From Ligaoa zhengdingensis (lineage in GTDB: Bacteria > Bacillota > Clostridia > Oscillospirales > Ruminococcaceae), in NCBI RefSeq assembly GCF_014384885.1, contig NZ_JACRST010000017.1:1-57508 (forward strand): 57,508 nucleotides of DNA, read 5' to 3'. The notes under the pieces were generated by a model that did no database searches, was not told the DNA's origin, and was given only the letters and a program-made list of their open reading frames with translations. The position numbers and the translations under genes were made by a program. This document shows, piece by piece, positions 54,470-57,508 of this stretch. Each line of letters starts with the position of its first letter. Positions within the stretch are counted from its first letter, which is position 1.

Positions 54470-54516
54470 TTAGAGTTTATTGCACTATTGACTTTTAGTG
54501 CTATAAACTCTAAAAT
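54470..54516. promoter_or_regulatory. 18-bp-arm palindrome with embedded promoter
   Basis: Arms TTAGAGTTTATTGCACTA (54470-54487) and TAGTGCTATAAACTCTAA (54496-54513) match at 17 of 18 positions around 8 nt. A plus-strand promoter is embedded: TTGACT (54488-54493), exactly 17 bp, TAAAAT (54511-54516). The -35 fills the spacer and the -10 overlaps the right arm, so binding of a dimer would exclude RNA polymerase. Confidence 0.8.
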
Positions 54517-54535
54517 TGTCCTGAGGTGAGCTTTC

Positions 54536-54724
54536 ATGCCAATTTTCTGTGAAAACTGTTTTTGTATCTATTGGAGGGCCAGCACCTGCGCCTTCGATGA
54601 AATTTCGCTGGACGCGCAGGGCAGCTGCCAGGATTGCATTTATCTTGACCTGCCGGAGGAACAGTTGCAGCAGTACGAGCGCGAATGGGACGGGCTGTGC
54701 GGGGAAGCGAATTGGAACGAATGA
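54536..54724 (+). CDS. 62-aa zinc-ribbon-like protein under a palindromic promoter
   Basis: ATG 54536 is preceded by GAGGTGAG. The sequence starts MPIFCENCFCIYWRASTC and later has CQDCIYLDLPEEQL; seven Cys are in CxxCxC and CxxC arrangements (with C62-region GLCGE), the pattern of a small zinc-binding fold. The C-terminus is acidic. No named family is recalled with certainty. It lies 20 nt after the -10 of the palindromic promoter, and is divergent from the XRE gene. It could be an antirepressor, a metal-sensing partner or a target of the regulator. The following lipoprotein gene has a separate promoter. Confidence 0.7.
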   Translation: MPIFCENCFCIYWRASTCAFDEISLDAQGSCQDCIYLDLPEEQLQQYEREWDGLCGEANWNE

Positions 54725-54741
54725 GAACGTTTCCAATTTGT

Positions 54742-54773
54742 CTATGGACTTTTGTGAAGAAATTGCGTATAAT
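54742..54773 (+). promoter_or_regulatory. Promoter of the lipoprotein gene
   Basis: TATAAT at 54768-54773 with a weak -35 (TGGACT-like, 54744-54749, spacing 18). It lies 56 nt upstream of the lipoprotein start. Confidence 0.5.
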
Positions 54774-54829
54774 AGTGAGGTATGTAAGCTAAAATTATCC
54801 CCAATGGGATTCAACTGGGAGGAAGTCAA

Positions 54830-55903
54830 ATGAACCTGAAAAAAACAGCGGCCGCGCTTTTGGCTGCGGTGATGGCGGTATCGTTCACAGCCTGCGCTTC
54901 CAAGAATATCTCCTGGATCGCAACCAACAATGGCGAGCAGGTTCCCGCCGGCATCTATCTGGACTACATGGTCAACGCCTATTATGAGGCCGCATCCAAG
55001 ACTGAAAAACAGGGCAAGGACGTGCTCAAGGAGCAGATCGACGGCGTATCCGGTTCGGCGTGGATTCAGAACAAGACCGACGAGGACTTTAAGAAATATA
55101 TCGCCGTGACCAACAAGGCCGCGGAAGAAGGCATGGCCCTCACCGATGAGGAGATCGCACAGATCGACGCGCAGGTATATTACCAGTGGCAGATGATGGG
55201 CGGGCTGTTCGAGCAGAACGGCGTGAGCTATGAATCGTTCCTTGCGGTGTCGCACAACGATTACCTGCTCAACAAGGCCTTTGAAAACGAATACGGCACA
55301 AACGGCAAAAACCCCGTATCGGACGCCGACCTGCTGAAGGCATTCCAGGAAAACTACTTCCGTGTGCGCACCATCACCATGAGCCTCAACAACACCGACG
55401 GCACAGCCAAGGACGAAGCCGCGCAGCAGAAGGTGATGGACAAGGCCAACGAGATCCTCGGGAAGGTGAATTCCGACGGCTCCAACTACCTGGACGTGAT
55501 CCTGGAGTATGAGAAGGAGCAGGCCGCAAGCCGCGGCGAGGACGCCAGCACCGTCCATGAGCACACCGAAACCTCCCATGTCAGCTATATGCAGAAGGGC
55601 AACATCAACTACACCCAGGAGATGATGGACGCCATCGAAACGATGGGGAACAACGAGGTCAAGGTGCTCACCTCGAATTCGATGGTGTATGTCCTGCAAA
55701 AGCTGGACATCTCCTCCACCACCGCTGAAGACATGTCGCCCTACCGCACCGGCGTGCTGCAAATGCTCAAGGGCGACGAGTTTGACGCCACCATCCAGAG
55801 CTGGGCGGACGCCACCACGGTGGACTACAACGCCGAAGCGAAAAACTTCTACAAACCGGAAAAACTCAAGCTCACCGTGAAGCGCTCCTCCAGCGAAAGC
55901 TGA
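54830..55903 (+). CDS. Lipoprotein of PrsA/SurA-like type
   Basis: 357 residues with GGGAGGAAG before ATG 54830. The signal peptide has lipobox SFTAC (Cys22). The mature part starts SKNISWIATNNGEQVPAGIYLDYM, the SurA/PrsA-type N-terminal segment. It continues as helical region (NYFRVRTITMSLNNTD with a parvulin-like start), and a long charged linker. A complete parvulin PPIase domain is not clearly visible, so catalytic activity is uncertain. It is likely a membrane-anchored folding factor or peptidyl-prolyl isomerase homologue on the outer face. Confidence 0.78.
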   Translation: MNLKKTAAALLAAVMAVSFTACASKNISWIATNNGEQVPAGIYLDYMVNAYYEAASKTEKQGKDVLKEQIDGVSGSAWIQNKTDEDFKKYIAVTNKAAEEGMALTDEEIAQIDAQVYYQWQMMGGLFEQNGVSYESFLAVSHNDYLLNKAFENEYGTNGKNPVSDADLLKAFQENYFRVRTITMSLNNTDGTAKDEAAQQKVMDKANEILGKVNSDGSNYLDVILEYEKEQAASRGEDASTVHEHTETSHVSYMQKGNINYTQEMMDAIETMGNNEVKVLTSNSMVYVLQKLDISSTTAEDMSPYRTGVLQMLKGDEFDATIQSWADATTVDYNAEAKNFYKPEKLKLTVKRSSSES

Positions 55904-55921
55904 TCGCCGCATCAAAGCGAC

Positions 55922-55952
55922 GGCCCGGAACACCAGCCAAGTGTTCCGGGCC
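55922..55952 (+). terminator. Terminator after the lipoprotein gene
   Basis: GGCCCGGAACAC/GTGTTCCGGGCC, 12-bp perfect stem, 7-nt loop, then TTTTT. It lies 18 nt past the stop. Confidence 0.95.
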
Positions 55953-56018
55953 TTTTTGTAAAAGCGGCTTATTCGCCCGCTACTTTTGCGCCAAAATATC
56001 ATGTTGTGAGGTGTCTTT

Positions 56019-56711
56019 ATGCCTGAAACCGTTCCGATGAAGATTATCGCGCGCATCCACAGCGATTTTCCCTCCAAATTCGGCATCCCCCGCCAAAGCG
56101 GCCTGGTGGACGCCCTCAAGGCGACCGTCGTGTTCGAGCCGGAGTTCCGCAATCCCGACGCCCTGCGCGGCCTGGAGGGGTACTCCCATATCTGGCTGCT
56201 CTGGCAGTTCTCCAAGGCTATGCGGGAGGACTGGTCGCCCACCGTGCGGCCGCCGCGCCTGGGCGGCAACGCGCGCATGGGCGTGTTCGCAACCCGTTCC
56301 CCTTTCCGGCCCAACGCCATCGGGCTGTCCTCGGTGCGGCTGGACGGGGTCGAGCTGCACACCAAGCTGGGGCCGCTGCTGCACATCTCGGGCGCCGACC
56401 TGATGGACAGCAGCCCGATCTACGACGTCAAGCCCTATCTGCCCTACACCGATTCCCATCCGGACGCCACGAGCTGCTTTGTTTTGCCCAGGCAGGAGGA
56501 TCTCTTGCAGGTGGATTTCCCACCCGCGCTGCTCGAGCAGATCCCGGAGGACCGGCGCGACGGCCTGCTCGCTGTGCTCGCGCAGGATCCCCGCCCCGCA
56601 TATCAGAACTCCCCCGATCGGGTATATGGGCTGGACTTTGCCGGATATGCGGTGCGCTTCACGGTGGAAAGCGGGTGTCTCACTGTCCGCGAGGTAACGC
56701 GCCTGCCCTGA
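56019..56711 (+). CDS. trmO: tRNA N6-threonylcarbamoyladenosine-N6-methyltransferase
   Basis: 230 residues with GTGAGGTG before ATG 56019. TrmO (YaeB/TsaA) beta-barrel motifs are present: ARIHSDFPSKFGIPRQSGL, LRGLEGYSHIWLLWQF, GVFATRSPFRPNAIGLSSVRL and SPIYDVKPYLPY. It methylates t6A37 of some tRNAs using S-adenosylmethionine. A C-terminal extension of about 65 residues ends the protein. It is monocistronic between two terminators. Confidence 0.93.
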   Translation: MPETVPMKIIARIHSDFPSKFGIPRQSGLVDALKATVVFEPEFRNPDALRGLEGYSHIWLLWQFSKAMREDWSPTVRPPRLGGNARMGVFATRSPFRPNAIGLSSVRLDGVELHTKLGPLLHISGADLMDSSPIYDVKPYLPYTDSHPDATSCFVLPRQEDLLQVDFPPALLEQIPEDRRDGLLAVLAQDPRPAYQNSPDRVYGLDFAGYAVRFTVESGCLTVREVTRLP

Positions 56712-56736
56712 TAAAAATCTTCGATACCGCAAAAAA

Positions 56737-56762
56737 GGCCGCTGGCATGAGAGCCAGCGGCC
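56737..56762. terminator. Bidirectional terminator after trmO
   Basis: GGCCGCTGGC/GCCAGCGGCC, 10-bp perfect stem with a 6-nt loop, A- and T-rich flanks. It is shared with the convergent surface-protein gene. Confidence 0.9.
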
Positions 56763-56830
56763 TTTTCCATATTAATCTTTGTGTTGGCGGAAACAGCAAC
56801 GCTTTGCCTTACCCCACGAGAGAGGATATG

Positions 56831-57508
56831 TTATCTTCTCTGTTTCCGAACCAGCAGCACAGCGCCGCCGATGACAGTTGCCGCCGCAATCACAATCGCC
56901 ACGATCGCCCATGCCGGCATACCAGCTTCCGCCGTCTCGACAGGAGCCTCAGCCTGAGCCGCGGGGGCCTCGGGTGCAGCGGGAACCACAGGCTCGATCA
57001 CTGCGGGAGCCTCGGGTACGACCGGCTCCACAGGAACCGTCGCCTCGGGTGCCGCAGGCGCTACCGCCGCGGGAACCTCGCCGCCCGTCTCCGGGTTGCT
57101 GTTCGCAGCAGGCGTTGTCGGTGCAACCACCGCAGGCGCGCCGCCGGCCATCGCCTTGATCTCGTCGGAGGTGTAGTACACAGCCGCCGCATTGTAGCCC
57201 TTCAGCTCGCCCGCGCCGTTCACTGCATGATCCACTCCGCCGATTCCGAAGATTCCAGTCACGCCTCTGTCCTTCAGAGCGTCGATCACTGTCGCGGGCA
57301 CCATCGCGCCCTCGTCCAGTTTCGCGTTCACTTTGCCGCCCTTTTCAGTCGCATTGATCTTCTCGACCACTTCCGCCCAGTAGTCGCTATCCGCTACCTG
57401 GCTCGTGCTGCCCTTGTTGGGTTTGCTCGGCTTCGGAGGATCAACCGGCTTGTCGTCGTCCACCAGTTTCAGCGCATCTACCGCCTTATCCAGCTTCTGT
57501 GCAGTCGT
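56831..57508 (-). CDS. C-terminal end of a large cell-surface protein (5' partial)
   Basis: The frame is open to the window edge; 225 residues are visible. The edge segment TAQKLDKAVDALKLVDDDKPVD resembles the end of a FIVAR-type repeat. Next come about 100 residues with WAEVVEKINATEKGGKVNAKLD. A proline/alanine/glutamate-rich spacer (about 90 residues) contains NPETGG, an LPXTG-like string far from the membrane helix. The end is a transmembrane helix (AWAIVAIVIAAATVIGGAVLLV) and RKQRR. It is probably membrane- or wall-anchored. The last part looks like the common anchor of secreted clostridial proteins without a canonical sorting signal. Confidence 0.8.
   Translation of the reverse strand, partial: TTAQKLDKAVDALKLVDDDKPVDPPKPSKPNKGSTSQVADSDYWAEVVEKINATEKGGKVNAKLDEGAMVPATVIDALKDRGVTGIFGIGGVDHAVNGAGELKGYNAAAVYYTSDEIKAMAGGAPAVVAPTTPAANSNPETGGEVPAAVAPAAPEATVPVEPVVPEAPAVIEPVVPAAPEAPAAQAEAPVETAEAGMPAWAIVAIVIAAATVIGGAVLLVRKQRR

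Noticed and set aside
54485..56386. 633-codon open frame antisense to the lipoprotein and trmO genes
   Set aside because: It crosses a strong terminator and an operator and lacks any domain pattern; shadow of two real genes.

Overview
The window joins two kinds of DNA. Positions 1 to about 31,700 are AT-richer mobile DNA. Positions about 31,700 to 57,508 are GC-rich chromosome with housekeeping genes. Gene content (glgBCDA with GlgD, pyruvate phosphate dikinase, mfd/pth/prs/glmU, an AbrB/SpoVT-type regulator, Gram-positive lipoprotein and surface proteins) suggests a low-oxygen gut Firmicute, most likely an Oscillospiraceae/Ruminococcaceae-type Clostridia. That placement is inference from style and gene order, not from a marker gene.

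Mobile part. The outer element (1-3558 and 30132 to about 31,700) carries a cut-short serine recombinase with a TnpW-like gene, then a TetR regulator, a cysteine-rich KTR protein, a DUF6323-like gene and a DUF6179-like gene, and further right a sigma-like factor and a small HTH protein. A Tn916-family integrative conjugative element (ICE) of about 26.6 kb (3559-30131) is inserted near the 3' end of the DUF6179-like gene. Removing the ICE with one 6-bp coupling sequence joins the two halves into one open frame. All ICE backbone genes run on the minus strand: a surface adhesin, two YdcP-like genes, an FtsK/TcpA coupling protein, oriT, the MobT relaxase, TcpD-like and TcpE-like proteins, two ArdA proteins, VirB4, a VirB6-like protein, a lysozyme/NlpC-P60 hydrolase, TcpC, a sigma factor with its HTH partner, Xis and Int.

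ICE cargo. Where Tn916 has tet(M) and its orf9 repressor, this ICE has a composite block. It holds a group II intron just after a terminator hairpin, a topoisomerase remnant, erm(B) with its leader peptide, a BceAB-type ABC transporter whose permease is cut by the erm(B) segment, and a small cassette with its own promoter and operator (two membrane proteins, a Cro/CI-type regulator and a Spo0A-C-terminus-like protein). Two further cargo units inside the transfer operon (an NTF2/SnoaL-like gene and a membrane-anchored XRE regulator) each end in the same 32-bp terminator.

Chromosomal part. A PPC/DUF296 protein and an AEC transporter are followed by the glycogen operon glgB-glgC-glgD-glgA (minus strand), in which GlgB has a 131-residue lysine/alanine/proline-rich tail. 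Next come an FMN-dependent alpha-hydroxy-acid oxidase divergent from an Rrf2/IscR-type regulator, a DUF3810 membrane metalloprotein with an Smr protein, an AbrB-type regulator with a zinc ribbon, and ppdK. On the plus strand glmU-prs-pth-mfd form a cell-wall, nucleotide and information-processing run. After it come an XRE regulator divergent from a tiny zinc-ribbon protein across a long palindrome, a PrsA/SurA-like lipoprotein, trmO, and the C-terminal end of a large surface protein that runs off the right edge.

Most promising unexplained items are the palindrome-controlled XRE/zinc-ribbon pair (54,221-54,724), a 120-nt nested hairpin upstream of the ICE ydcP genes (26,613-26,732), the tandem long hairpins near the element/chromosome junction (31,284-31,402), the repeated terminators on ICE cargo, and the GlgB tail. 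No rRNA, tRNA or CRISPR array was recognised.
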